From the NCBI GenBank assembly GCA_963674895.2, contig CAXXCY010000002.1:744001-808000 (forward strand): a DNA stretch of 64,000 nt, read 5' to 3'. Position 1 is the first letter of the stretch; every line of letters begins with the position of its first letter. This document shows, piece by piece, positions 51,817 through 61,416 of this stretch. Under the pieces are notes generated by a model. That model did no database searches. It saw nothing but the letters and a program-made list of their open reading frames with translations, and was not told where the DNA came from. This stretch comes from CAXXOK01 sp963674895. Its GTDB lineage: Bacteria > Bacillota > Clostridia > Christensenellales > Aristaeellaceae. The position numbers and the translations under genes were made by a program.

Positions 51817-52920
51817 TTACAGCTTCCCCTTCTCCCTGCGACGCGAAACCCAGCCTTCCTTCACCATGCCCTCCGCGCGCGCGATGAACAGGGCGTCCGG
51901 CGGCACATCCCGCGTTACGGTACTGCCCGCGGCGATATACGCGTCCTCTCCCACGTGCACGGGCGCGATCAGGTTCACGTTGCAGCCGATGAAGGCGTTG
52001 TCCTCCACCACGGTACGGTGCTTCTGCTTGCCGTCGTAGTTGGTGAACACCACGCCGCAGCCCAGGTTGATATGCTTGCCCAGGTCGCCGTCGCCCACGT
52101 AGGTGAGGTGGCTTACCTTGGTTCCGTCGCCGACGGCCGAGTTCTTGATCTCCACAAAATCGCCGATACGGCAGTGACTGCCGACCGCCGTCTGCGGGCG
52201 GAGGTACGCGAACGGGCCGACCGTGGTATGGCTTCCGACCGAGCACTCCAGCAGCACGCTGTGTTCCACGGTGGTTTCATCGCCGATCGCCGCGTTCCGG
52301 ATCCGGCTGCCGGGGTAGAGCGTGCAGCCCGCGCCGACCTCCGTATGCCCCTCCAGGATATTGTCCGGGTGGATGATCGTGCCCGCGCCGATCGCAACGT
52401 CCGTCTCGATGACGGTGCGCTCCGGCTCCAGCACGACCACGCCCGCTTGCATGTGTTTTTTCACGATTCTTTCGCGCAGGCAGCGGTAGGCCGCGGCGTA
52501 GCTTTCGGCGTCCGTTACCGCAATGCCGTCCGCTTCGCGCTCCGCGCGGACCGTCTGCGCCGCTTCGCCGTATTCCTTAAACAGAAGGCGCATTGTGACC
52601 GGCTCGTCGAACACGGAAAGCTCTTTGGCGGGCAGCGCGAAGGCAAGCGGCGCGCCTTGCGGGGAGAGCAGCATGGCGGGGGCGGTTTTCGCGAGGGAAA
52701 CCAATGCGGCCAAATCGCCGATGCAGGGCGTGTGCTCCGCCGCGAACAGCACGGTATCGTACGCGGCCGGGGAAAGCTCCTCTTGTTCAAACGCATCGGC
52801 GTCCGCGCCCGCCGACAGCATCGCGGCTTTCACATGCCCGGCGCAGGGCCTGCCCAGCAGCGGCATGGAGGCAAAGGCGGTTTCGCTGTCGCAAAGCAAA
52901 ACACCAAGGATAGTAGGCAT
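51817..52920 (-). CDS. GlmU-like protein with degenerate uridylyltransferase domain
   Basis: A 367-residue protein whose C-terminal part (from about 165) is a left-handed beta-helix acetyltransferase like that of GlmU: VGPFAYLRP, HLTYVGDGDLG with the family's catalytic His (about 271), VFTNYDGKQKH and AAGSTVTRDVP. The region AVTDAESYAAAYRCLRERI (about 134-152) matches the end of the GlmU nucleotidyltransferase domain. Before it, only ~130 residues remain instead of about 225, and the UTP-binding LxAGxGTRM loop is replaced by LLCDSETAFASM. So acetylation of glucosamine 1-phosphate may be kept while uridylyl transfer is probably lost. It stands where glmU usually does. Confidence 0.8.
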   Translation of the reverse strand: MPTILGVLLCDSETAFASMPLLGRPCAGHVKAAMLSAGADADAFEQEELSPAAYDTVLFAAEHTPCIGDLAALVSLAKTAPAMLLSPQGAPLAFALPAKELSVFDEPVTMRLLFKEYGEAAQTVRAEREADGIAVTDAESYAAAYRCLRERIVKKHMQAGVVVLEPERTVIETDVAIGAGTIIHPDNILEGHTEVGAGCTLYPGSRIRNAAIGDETTVEHSVLLECSVGSHTTVGPFAYLRPQTAVGSHCRIGDFVEIKNSAVGDGTKVSHLTYVGDGDLGKHINLGCGVVFTNYDGKQKHRTVVEDNAFIGCNVNLIAPVHVGEDAYIAAGSTVTRDVPPDALFIARAEGMVKEGWVSRRREKGKL

Positions 52921-52949
52921 AAGTATCCCTCCCGGCTTTCAATGCATTG

Positions 52950-52958
52950 AGTATATCA
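52950..52958 (-). promoter_or_regulatory. Extended -10 promoter of the GlmU-like gene
   Basis: Minus strand TGATATACT, a good -10 box with TG extension, about 30 bp before the start of the GlmU-like gene. It is back to back with the recO promoter. Confidence 0.55.
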
Positions 52959-52988
52959 TATCGCAGCGCCGGATACCAGCGTTCCGTG

Positions 52989-52997
52989 TGGTATAAT
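52989..52997 (+). promoter_or_regulatory. Extended -10 promoter of recO
   Basis: TGGTATAAT, perfect -10 with TG extension, 36 bp before the recO start. No clear -35 box. Confidence 0.6.
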
Positions 52998-53033
52998 AAG
53001 GCAAAGATCATTCCTGCGAAAAGGGGAGGAACC

Positions 53034-53756
53034 ATGCCGTCTGAAACGCTGCAAGGCATCGTGCTCCGGGTGGCGAACTACCGCGAGCACGACCGGATGC
53101 TCACCCTGCTCACGCCCGACAGGGGGCGCGTGGACGTGCTCTCGCGCGGGTGCCGCAGACCCAAAAGCTGCCTGATGTCCGCCAGCGAGAGCTTCGTGCA
53201 GGGCGAGTTTGTGGTGTTCCGCAGCCAGGACCGCTATACCCTGACCTCCTGCAGCGTCGGCGAGGCGTTTTACCCCGTCCGGCTGGACGCGTACCGTATG
53301 ACCTGCGGCGCGTATATGCTGCAGCTTTCGCAGGCCGCCGCGCAGACCGGGCAGGAGGCGGAGACCCTCTACCAGCTGCTGACGGACAGCCTGCGCCGCC
53401 TGTGCTATAGCGAGGACGAAAACCCCCTGATGATCGTCAACGCCTTTTTGCTGCTCTTTGCCGCGGACAACGGCTACCGCCCCCGGCTCAGCCACTGCGT
53501 GTACTGCCAGAAAAAAATAGCGCCCGATCAGGGCGCGGGCTTCGATATCGCGGAAGGCGGCATTTGCTGCCGCGCCTGCGCCAAGGGCGCGCTCATGCGC
53601 CTGTCCGCCTCCCAACTCGACTGGATGCGCGCCACCCTCCAAGACGGGTTCGACGTCCCGCCCGTCCCCGAGGACAAAACCCTGTTTGAAGTCCTGCGGC
53701 GTTACGTGGAAAGCCGATTGGAAACCACGATCAAGTCCAGTAAGTTCTTACCGTAG
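53034..53756 (+). CDS. recO: DNA repair protein RecO
   Basis: A 240-residue RecO, which helps load RecA on SSB-coated DNA. The N-terminal OB fold begins TLQGIVLRVANYREHDRMLTL, followed by the helical part and the zinc-finger cysteines CVYC and CCRAC. The ATG at 53034 has AGGGGAGGA upstream and lies after the promoter, so the longer open frame is rejected. It is a single-gene unit, converging with the asnS operon. Confidence 0.93.
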   Translation: MPSETLQGIVLRVANYREHDRMLTLLTPDRGRVDVLSRGCRRPKSCLMSASESFVQGEFVVFRSQDRYTLTSCSVGEAFYPVRLDAYRMTCGAYMLQLSQAAAQTGQEAETLYQLLTDSLRRLCYSEDENPLMIVNAFLLLFAADNGYRPRLSHCVYCQKKIAPDQGAGFDIAEGGICCRACAKGALMRLSASQLDWMRATLQDGFDVPPVPEDKTLFEVLRRYVESRLETTIKSSKFLP

Positions 53757-53770
53757 TACTCTTGGGATGA

Positions 53771-53792
53771 TCGAAGGGTCGCAACCCTTCGA
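53771..53792. other. Perfect hairpin downstream of recO
   Basis: TCGAAGGGT and ACCCTTCGA pair over nine bases with a CGCA loop, 14 bp past the recO stop. No T-run follows on either strand, so it is not a classic terminator; it may protect the mRNA end. Confidence 0.6.
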
Positions 53793-53854
53793 CCTATAAT
53801 CCGAAACCAGACACGGAGGGCTGGCCGTAAGCGCAGCGAACATGCCCGGAGTGC

Positions 53855-53885
53855 AAAAATCGCTTCAGCACATGTGCTGAAGCGA
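53855..53885 (-). terminator. Terminator of the asnS operon, perfect 26 bp palindrome
   Basis: TCGCTTCAGCACA-TGTGCTGAAGCGA (53860-53885) is a perfect palindrome. On the minus strand it is followed by TTTTT, giving a strong terminator 15 bp after the asnS stop. The 60 bp between the two hairpins shows no gene. Confidence 0.85.
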
Positions 53886-53900
53886 AAAGCGCGAAGTGCT

Positions 53901-55291
<1,391 letters not shown>

Positions 55292-55295
<4 letters not shown>

Positions 55296-56257
55296 TGCAT
55301 GTCCTCCATGTGGCGTTTGGCCAGCATCGCCGCGCCGATGAACCCGGCGTTCGCGCCGAGCGTGGCGATTTTGATATCGGCAAAGGGAACCTCCGGGAAG
55401 GCCAGGTATTCCCGGATATGTTTGTTGAGCGCTTCCAGCAGAAAATCCCCGTCCTTGGAAAGCCCGCCGCCCAGCACGATGACCTCGGGGTCCAGCAGGC
55501 AGATGACCGAGGACAGCGCGAGGCACAGGTTATGGATATACTGGTCGAAGGCTTCCACAGCCGCCGGATCGCCGTCCATCGCGCAGCGGAAGATGTTTTT
55601 GCCGTTGAGGTTTTCCAGATCGTTTTGGGTCGCTTCCCACAGCTTGCTTTCGGGGTGCTTTTCCGCGGCTTCTCTGGCGATGCGGATCAGCGCCGTGGCG
55701 CTGCAATAGCGTTCCAGGCAGCCGCGCCTGCCGCAGGTGCAGGGGATGCCGTCGATCTGCATGATGATATGCCCCAGCTCCCCGCCAGCGCTGTGATGCC
55801 CGCTCCACGGCTTGCCATGAAAGATCAGGCCGCCGCCGATGCCCGTGCCCAGCGTGATGAAGACGCTGGAATCTGTGCCCTTGCTCACGCCGCAGACGCT
55901 CTCCGCATAGCCCGCGAGGTCGGCGTCGTTGCCCAAAATCACAGGCTTTGGGATGTACTTTTGCATCTCATCGCGAAACGGGATATCCCACCATTCCATG
56001 TTCACGCAACGCATCACGACGCCCGTAACGTTGGTTGTGATGCCCGGAACGCCCGCGCCGATTGCGGTCACGTCCTGCGCCGAAAGCCCGAGCGTTTGAA
56101 GCAGCGACAGGGAGTACTCCGCCATATTGCGGATAATTTCCTGATACGGCCTGCCCACGCCGGTCGGCGTGGAACCCTGCGCTATAATATTGGCCTGTTC
56201 GTCCAGAATGCCGATTTTGGTTGCTGTGCCGCCGACGTCTATTCCCAGATAAATCAT
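55292..56257 (-). CDS. ROK-family glucokinase-like sugar kinase
   Basis: A 321-residue ROK protein without the DNA-binding domain of the repressor members. The ATP loop is GIDVGGTATKIG, the catalytic Asp is in ILGNDADLAGYAE, the ROK zinc motif is CTCGRRGCLE after GELGHIIM, and LGTGIGGGLI is present. It most likely phosphorylates glucose or a related hexose. It lies just after hprK, which fits a role in sugar uptake and catabolite control. Confidence 0.88.
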
Positions 56258-56270
56258 GCGGTCCTCCCGA

Positions 56271-57203
56271 TTAGTTGGATTCGTTTTCCGCGTTGTTGAG
56301 CATCATATCGCTCAGTCGGCGATCCAGTTCGCTGGCCGCGCTGTAGCCTAGGCGCTTCAGGCTCAGGTTGCGCGCTGCGACCTCGATAATGATCGCCAGG
56401 TTGCGCCCGGGCCGGACCGGCATCACCTGATACGGTACGGCCACGTTCATGATCGAGATGGTCTCCTCGGTGAGGCCGAGGCGGTCGTATTCCTTTTCCT
56501 GGTCCCATTTTTCCAGATGGATGACGATATCGATGGTCTTGGACAGCGTGATGGCGCCGACGCCGTACATCGCGCGGATATCGATAATCCCGATGCCGCG
56601 GATTTCCATGAAATGCCGGATGGTTTCGGGGGATTCACCGATCAGCCGGTCGTCCGCTACGCGGCAGATATCCACTACGTCGTCCGCACACAGCTGATGG
56701 CCGCGCTTGACCAGCTCCAGCGCCGCCTCGCTCTTGCCCACGCCGCTTTCACCGGTAATCAGCACGCCCACGCCGAATACATCCACCAGCACGCCGTGCC
56801 GCGTCTCGTGCGGTGCCAGCTGGCGGCTCAGATAGGTGATCGCCTGCAGGGTAAAGACCGTGGTCTTTTTGCCGGACTGCAGGATGGGGATATCGTACTC
56901 CTTCGCCATCTCCAGAAACGCTTTGGGCGGCGTCATACCCCAGCAGATCACGATGCCGGGGATCGAATACTGCATGAAGGGCTTGAGGATGCTGCGGAGC
57001 TTATCTTCGTCCAGCGATTCCAGGTAATTCATCTCCGCCTTGCCGATCACCTGCAGGCGCTCGTGGGAGAAATACTCGTAGAACCCGAAAAACTGCATGC
57101 CCGGGCGGTTGAGGTCCGGCAGGGTAATATCCATTTCGCCCTTGACGGAATGGTGCAGCACCTTCAGGTCCAGCGCCTTGGCAAAGTCTGCGATTTTAAT
57201 CAT
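56271..57203 (-). CDS. hprK: HPr kinase/phosphorylase
   Basis: HprK phosphorylates or dephosphorylates HPr on Ser46 and so sets carbon catabolite repression in Bacillota. The 310-residue protein has the N-terminal domain (about 1-130), the P-loop GESGVGKSEAAL, the phosphorylation-site HxxR-like segment and the family signature MEIRGIGIIDIRAMYGVGA. The length is normal. It lies 21 bp after the HAD phosphatase gene and 13 bp before the ROK kinase gene. Confidence 0.95.
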   Translation of the reverse strand: MIKIADFAKALDLKVLHHSVKGEMDITLPDLNRPGMQFFGFYEYFSHERLQVIGKAEMNYLESLDEDKLRSILKPFMQYSIPGIVICWGMTPPKAFLEMAKEYDIPILQSGKKTTVFTLQAITYLSRQLAPHETRHGVLVDVFGVGVLITGESGVGKSEAALELVKRGHQLCADDVVDICRVADDRLIGESPETIRHFMEIRGIGIIDIRAMYGVGAITLSKTIDIVIHLEKWDQEKEYDRLGLTEETISIMNVAVPYQVMPVRPGRNLAIIIEVAARNLSLKRLGYSAASELDRRLSDMMLNNAENESN

Positions 57204-57224
57204 GCGATCACGCTCCCGGATTAT

Positions 57225-58019
57225 TTAAGAAAGCACGTTGGCTTTTACAAAGCGCGCCAGCCCGTCCTGCGTGTTGGAGAACTCGGTTACATAGCGCGCG
57301 GCCTGTTTCACCTCGCTGCGGGCGTTGGCAATCGCCACGCTGTGCCGGGTAAAGTCGAACATGGAAATGTCGTTAAGGCTGTCGCCGAACACCATCGTGC
57401 GCTCGGGGGAGAACCCCGCGATGCTGCTGAGCCGCTGCAGGGCCGAGCCTTTGGTCACGCCCTCGGGCTGCGCCTCGAGGAAATACGGCTTGCTGATGGC
57501 AAACGATACATGCGGGAAATCGGCCTGAATGACCGGGAACAGCGCTTCCACCTCCTCGGGCGCGCCGATGCTCAATACCTTGGGAGTGGGGAAGTCCAGA
57601 TACGCGATCAGGTCGCCAACCTCTTTGCCTTTCATACCGGTCTGCCTGGTGTAGTCCTTGCTCGCCTGGCACGACCTGGCAAAGTAAAAGTAATCGCCGC
57701 TGTAGACCTGCGTATAAAAGCCTTTGGAATAAAAATACTGCACAATTTCGCGCGCCTGCTCGGGCGTGAACATGTTGGAGAATATCTCCGTGTGGTCTGG
57801 GTTCATCAGCTGCGCGCCGTTGCAGGCGATATAAGGCTGGCCGTTGTCCAGCCGGTTGACGTATGGCCGCATGCTGGAGGGCGCCCGTCCGCTGGCGGGG
57901 ATGACGCGGATGCCGCGCCGCTTGGCTTCGTCCAGAATTTCCAGGGTGTAGGGGGTGAGCTCCGCGTTTCCGTTGAGAAGGGTATCGTCCAGATCGGTTA
58001 CGATGGTATCAATCTGCAA
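57225..58019 (-). CDS. Cof-type HAD-superfamily phosphatase
   Basis: A 264-residue HAD hydrolase of the Cof/IIB group. Motif I is VTDLDDTLLNG at residue 7, motif II PASGRAPSS, motif III the lysine in EGVTKGSALQ, and motif IV FGDSLNDISMF. A type IIB cap lies between motifs II and III. Such enzymes dephosphorylate sugar phosphates or cofactors; the substrate is unknown. The start is TTG at 58019, eight bases after GGAG. It sits between tadA and hprK. Confidence 0.85.
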   Translation of the reverse strand: MQIDTIVTDLDDTLLNGNAELTPYTLEILDEAKRRGIRVIPASGRAPSSMRPYVNRLDNGQPYIACNGAQLMNPDHTEIFSNMFTPEQAREIVQYFYSKGFYTQVYSGDYFYFARSCQASKDYTRQTGMKGKEVGDLIAYLDFPTPKVLSIGAPEEVEALFPVIQADFPHVSFAISKPYFLEAQPEGVTKGSALQRLSSIAGFSPERTMVFGDSLNDISMFDFTRHSVAIANARSEVKQAARYVTEFSNTQDGLARFVKANVLS

Positions 58020-58031
58020 GTGGGTTTCTCC

Positions 58032-58481
58032 TTATCTGCGAGTCTCAAAGAATGTCTGCAGCAGCGCCCTGGCTTCCGCTTCCATCAGCCCGCCCGCGCA
58101 CTGTACCCGGTGAAAAAACGCGGGATCGGACGGCAGTGCGTATACGCTTTCCACACAGCCCTGCCGCTCGTCGTTCGCACCGAAGAAGCAGGTGTCCATG
58201 CATGCCATCACCATCGCGCCCGCGCACATGGGGCAGGGTTCCAGCGTCACGTACAGGGCGCATCCGGTCAGCCTTCGGGTATGGAGCCTGGTGGAGGCTT
58301 CGCGGATGGCGAGCATCTCGGCATGCGCGGTGGGGTCGCGCAGCTGTTCGCGCCGGTTATGCGCCCGGGCGACGATCTCTCCTTGGGATACGATCACCGC
58401 GCCTACGGGTACCTCGCCTTCCGAAGCGGCGAGGCGGGCTTCCGCCAGCGCGGCCGCCATGTACCGCTCGTGGTCCGTCAT
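58032..58481 (-). CDS. tadA: tRNA-specific adenosine deaminase
   Basis: A 149-residue deaminase that makes inosine at the wobble position of tRNA-Arg. The zinc site is the HAE motif in TAHAEMLAI and the PCPMC motif in LEPCPMCAGAM. Length and spacing are standard. The ATG overlaps the stop of the CapD-like gene as ATGA, so the two are coupled. Confidence 0.92.
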   Translation of the reverse strand: MTDHERYMAAALAEARLAASEGEVPVGAVIVSQGEIVARAHNRREQLRDPTAHAEMLAIREASTRLHTRRLTGCALYVTLEPCPMCAGAMVMACMDTCFFGANDERQGCVESVYALPSDPAFFHRVQCAGGLMEAEARALLQTFFETRR

Positions 58482-60382
58482 GCCTTTGCGTCCGCCGCCT
58501 GCCCGTTTACTTCTTCGGCCTCGCGGAAGGAGGGGATGATCTCGTGCAGGCAGGCGCGCATGTCGCCCCGCTCCTCCATGCATTTCCTGAGCGTTTTGAG
58601 CATCTCCTGCAATTCCGCGTCTGTAATCCGGTCGGGCTTGGTGACGTAAATCTTGTCAAGCTCGGTTTTCACAAGGCTTTCGTCGTCGGTCAGCAGTTCC
58701 TCGTACAGCTTGTCGCCCGGGCGCAGGCCCGTGTAGGCGATTTCCACGCGGTTTGGCCCGCCCTGCGCGGTATACAGCTGAATCATCCGCTCGGCAAGCT
58801 CCCGGATCAGGACGGGCTGGCCCATGTCCAGCACGAACAGCTCGCCCCCCTTGGCCAGCACCGCGGCCTGCAGCACGAGACTTGCGGCTTCGGGAATGGT
58901 CATGAAATAGCGGACGATGTCCGGGTGCGTTACGGTTACCGGGCCGCCTGCGCGGATCTGGCGCTCGAAAAGCGGCACCACGCTGCCGTGCGAGCCCAGC
59001 ACGTTTCCGAACCGCACCGAAACGAACTCGGTGCCGGACGCGCCGCCCACCGCCGCCACAACCTTCTCGGCGGCGCGCTTGGTGGCGCCCATCACATTGG
59101 TGGGGTTGACAGCCTTGTCGGTGGAGATCATCACAAAGCGCTTCACGCCGTGCGCGGCGGCGCGCGAAGCGACGGTATAGGTGCCGAATATGTTGTTCTT
59201 CACGGCCTGCACGGGGCTGTCCTCCAGCAAGGGGACATGTTTATGCGCCGCGGCGTGGAGCACCACGTCAAACGGAAACGCGTCCATCACCTCGTCCAGG
59301 CGCGCCGCGTCCTGTACGGAGCCTACCCGGAGCAAAAGCATGTCCTTGAGCGCGTCGCCGTGGTGGCGCTTCAAATCGGCGAACAGGTCGTAGAGGTAGT
59401 TTTCGTTGATGTCGTACAGCACGACCAGCCTGGGCTGGAACGTGAGCACCTGGCGGCAGAGCTCCCCGCCGATGGACCCGCCGCCGCCGGTGATCATCAC
59501 CGTTTTTCCGGCGAAATAGGCGGCGACCTGCGTCATATTGAGGTTGGTTTCGCTGCGCCCCAGCAGGTCGGCGATGTTCAAATCGCGCACCTCGCTCTGC
59601 GTGCCCTTGAGGCTCAAATCCTCAAGCGACGTAACCCGGCGCACGCGGCAGCCCGTGGAAAGGCAGGTTTCGATCAGCTCGCGCAGGCTGCCGTTGGGGG
59701 TGGCGATGGCGATGACGATGTCGTCGATGGCGTACTCCGCCGCGTATTTGGGAATGGAGGCCGTGCCCAATAGCACCTTTACACCGTTTAATTTGGAGCC
59801 CGCGACGCCCGGATTGTCGTCCACGGCGATGACCGCCTGGCTGCCCGCATACCGGCCGCTCTTGATATCGCGGATCACGTTCGCGCCCGCCCAGCCCGCG
59901 CCCACGATCATCAGCCGGCGCGTCGTGCCCTCCGTGCTGCGCTTGAAGGAAAAGGTGAAGGCGAGGCGGTAGAAGTAGCGCGAACCGACGGTCAGCGCCA
60001 TGAAGATCAGCCAGTGCAGCATGTAAATGGTGCGGTGAAGCAGGGCATAGTTCTCCGGCTGGGTCACCGCGTAAGAGATCAGGGAATAGGCGTACGTCGC
60101 CACGCAGCCAGCCAGTGTCGCCAGCAGGATGGAGAAAACGCTCGATACGGACGCGAACTTCCAGATGTTGCGGTACAGGCCGAACGCGAAAAACGACAGG
60201 ATGCACAGCGCGGTCATCACGGGCGCGAGATTTATATACCGTTGGAAGAAAATTGCCGGGATTTCGATCCCGAAACGGAACTGCTGCGCAAGGATCATCG
60301 CGGCGTTGCACAGCGCCGCGTCCACCAGCACCCAAAGCGCGATATTAAGCGGACGCGCAAGCTTTGTTCTGAATGCAGACAT
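58478..60382 (-). CDS. Membrane-bound nucleotide-sugar 4,6-dehydratase/epimerase (CapD/PglF-like)
   Basis: A 634-residue protein. About four membrane helices (first ~130 residues) are followed by a CoA-binding-like Rossmann domain (IVGAGWAGANVIRD) and the catalytic SDR domain with MITGGGGSIGGELCRQ, the LRVGSVQD region and the MISTDKAVNPTNVMGATKRA active-site stretch. In this subfamily the usual Tyr-x-x-x-Lys is altered to Met-x-x-x-Lys, as seen here. The family converts UDP-GlcNAc-type sugars for capsule, glycan or protein glycosylation. It heads the operon; no other glycan genes are nearby. Confidence 0.9.
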   Translation of the reverse strand: MSAFRTKLARPLNIALWVLVDAALCNAAMILAQQFRFGIEIPAIFFQRYINLAPVMTALCILSFFAFGLYRNIWKFASVSSVFSILLATLAGCVATYAYSLISYAVTQPENYALLHRTIYMLHWLIFMALTVGSRYFYRLAFTFSFKRSTEGTTRRLMIVGAGWAGANVIRDIKSGRYAGSQAVIAVDDNPGVAGSKLNGVKVLLGTASIPKYAAEYAIDDIVIAIATPNGSLRELIETCLSTGCRVRRVTSLEDLSLKGTQSEVRDLNIADLLGRSETNLNMTQVAAYFAGKTVMITGGGGSIGGELCRQVLTFQPRLVVLYDINENYLYDLFADLKRHHGDALKDMLLLRVGSVQDAARLDEVMDAFPFDVVLHAAAHKHVPLLEDSPVQAVKNNIFGTYTVASRAAAHGVKRFVMISTDKAVNPTNVMGATKRAAEKVVAAVGGASGTEFVSVRFGNVLGSHGSVVPLFERQIRAGGPVTVTHPDIVRYFMTIPEAASLVLQAAVLAKGGELFVLDMGQPVLIRELAERMIQLYTAQGGPNRVEIAYTGLRPGDKLYEELLTDDESLVKTELDKIYVTKPDRITDAELQEMLKTLRKCMEERGDMRACLHEIIPSFREAEEVNGQAADAKA

Positions 60383-60422
60383 TCAAAAACCTCCGGCGCA
60401 AGTTATTTTACGGACACGGATT

Positions 60423-60451
60423 ATTGTAGCACAGAAAAGAGGGGATGGAAA
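60423..60451 (-). promoter_or_regulatory. Candidate promoter of the CapD-to-asnS operon
   Basis: Minus strand TTTCCA (60446-60451), 17 bp spacer, TACAAT (60423-60428), 41 bp before the gene start. The -35 box is only fair. Confidence 0.45.
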
Positions 60452-60497
60452 GATTGCCCGCGATTGATTCGGCTTTTCTTGTGATTCGCGGTTTTGA

Positions 60498-60526
60498 TTG
60501 ACATTGCGCGATGCCGGGGCTATATT
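60498..60526 (+). promoter_or_regulatory. Promoter of the DUF1003 gene
   Basis: TTGACA (60498-60503), 17 bp spacer, TATATT (60521-60526). The leader is about 70 bases with no clear structure. Confidence 0.75.
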
Positions 60527-60604
60527 CACAGTACGAAAACCGGCCCGGATTGAGTTAAAATCTTATCGATACGGAAAGCGAAAAAAACCGAGGGGTTAAG
60601 AGCC

Positions 60605-61132
60605 ATGGGAAACAGGCCGTATTCTCGCAAGGAACTGGTGGACATCATTCTGGACAGCGATAAAAGCGTGCTGGAATACGACGACGACGACATCACGGAA
60701 CTGGTGCTGGAAACCAAGGTGACGAAAAACATCAACGAGGCGCACGACCGGAAGCTGACCCGGGGCGATCTCATGGCGGACAAGCTCGCCACGTTCGCGG
60801 GCAGCTGGTTTTTCATCAGTTTCTTTCTTCTCGCCCTGGTGCTGTGGATCGGCGTCAACGTGCTGCTGCAAAATCGTTCCTATGACCCCTATCCGTTTAT
60901 CCTTCTGAATTTGATCCTTTCCTGCATCGCGGCCATCCAGGCGCCGATCATCATGATGAGCCAGAACCGCCAGGAGGAAAAGGACAGGATGCGTTCCAAG
61001 AACGATTACCGAGTTAATCTGAAATCGGAATTTTTGATCGAAGAGCTCTATGACAAGATCGAAGAACTGAACCGAAGCGTTCTGGAAATGAAGGAAACCA
61101 TCAAACAAAACAAAGCGGAACAGCAGCCGTAA
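60605..61132 (+). CDS. DUF1003-family membrane protein
   Basis: A 175-residue protein of the DUF1003 family, function unknown. An acidic N-terminal part is followed by LADKLATFAGSWFFI, the first of two membrane helices, and the conserved segment YDPYPFILLNLILSCIAAIQAPIIMMSQNRQ. The C terminus is a charged coiled coil (EELYDKIEELNRSVLEMKETI), longer than usual and lysine/glutamate-rich. GAGGGG lies before the ATG. It is monocistronic as far as can be seen. Confidence 0.85.
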   Translation: MGNRPYSRKELVDIILDSDKSVLEYDDDDITELVLETKVTKNINEAHDRKLTRGDLMADKLATFAGSWFFISFFLLALVLWIGVNVLLQNRSYDPYPFILLNLILSCIAAIQAPIIMMSQNRQEEKDRMRSKNDYRVNLKSEFLIEELYDKIEELNRSVLEMKETIKQNKAEQQP

Positions 61133-61156
61133 CGGCGGCTTTCCCTCCGGCCGCCG
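61133..61156 (+). terminator. Weak hairpin terminator after the DUF1003 gene
   Basis: CGGCGGC and GCCGCCG form a seven-pair stem with a ten-base loop, immediately after the stop. Only CTTCGCTT follows, so termination would be inefficient. Confidence 0.4.
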
Positions 61157-61162
61157 CTTCGC

Positions 61163-61192
61163 TTGCCATCCTATCCCAAGGCATGATATAAT
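61163..61192 (+). promoter_or_regulatory. Promoter upstream of the secreted repeat protein
   Basis: TTGCCA (61163-61168), 18 bp spacer, TATAAT (61187-61192) with a TG extension (TGATATAAT). The leader to the large gene is about 220 bases and contains the small open frame at 61290-61403. Confidence 0.7.
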
Positions 61193-61289
61193 ACGCTCAC
61201 ACGTCAGCGAAATTGGCATATACTTCCAAAGCCGGGTTCGGGTATCATCTCGTGAAATCTGGAATAGCGGGGGATAATTTCTGATTGCC

Positions 61290-61403
61290 GTGCCGGGGAA
61301 ACGGATGGACCGGCCGGATGAGCTGGACCGGATCATCGGCCTTGGCAAACAGTGCGTCGCTTACCGTGATTTCATCATGCAATACAATAGATCAAACGAA
61401 TAA
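61290..61403 (+). CDS. Possible small protein of 37 residues
   Basis: A short frame starting at GTG (61290) with coding-like codon use: third positions are mostly G or C for the first 30 codons, as in real genes here. The product reads MPGKRMDRPDELDRIIGLG and continues with a Cys, Tyr and Phe-containing helix-like stretch to an NRSNE end. The ribosome site is imperfect (GGGGGA about 15 bases upstream). Its TAA stop overlaps the AAAGGAG site of the next gene, so it could be a coupled leader peptide or the remnant of a larger gene. No family is recognised. Confidence 0.4.
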   Translation: MPGKRMDRPDELDRIIGLGKQCVAYRDFIMQYNRSNE

Positions 61404-61416
61404 AGGAGATCCCTGT

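Noticed and set aside
56517..58649. 710-codon open frame opposite hprK, the HAD gene and tadA
   Set aside because: It crosses three well-supported genes and their boundaries; long antisense frames are expected at this GC content.
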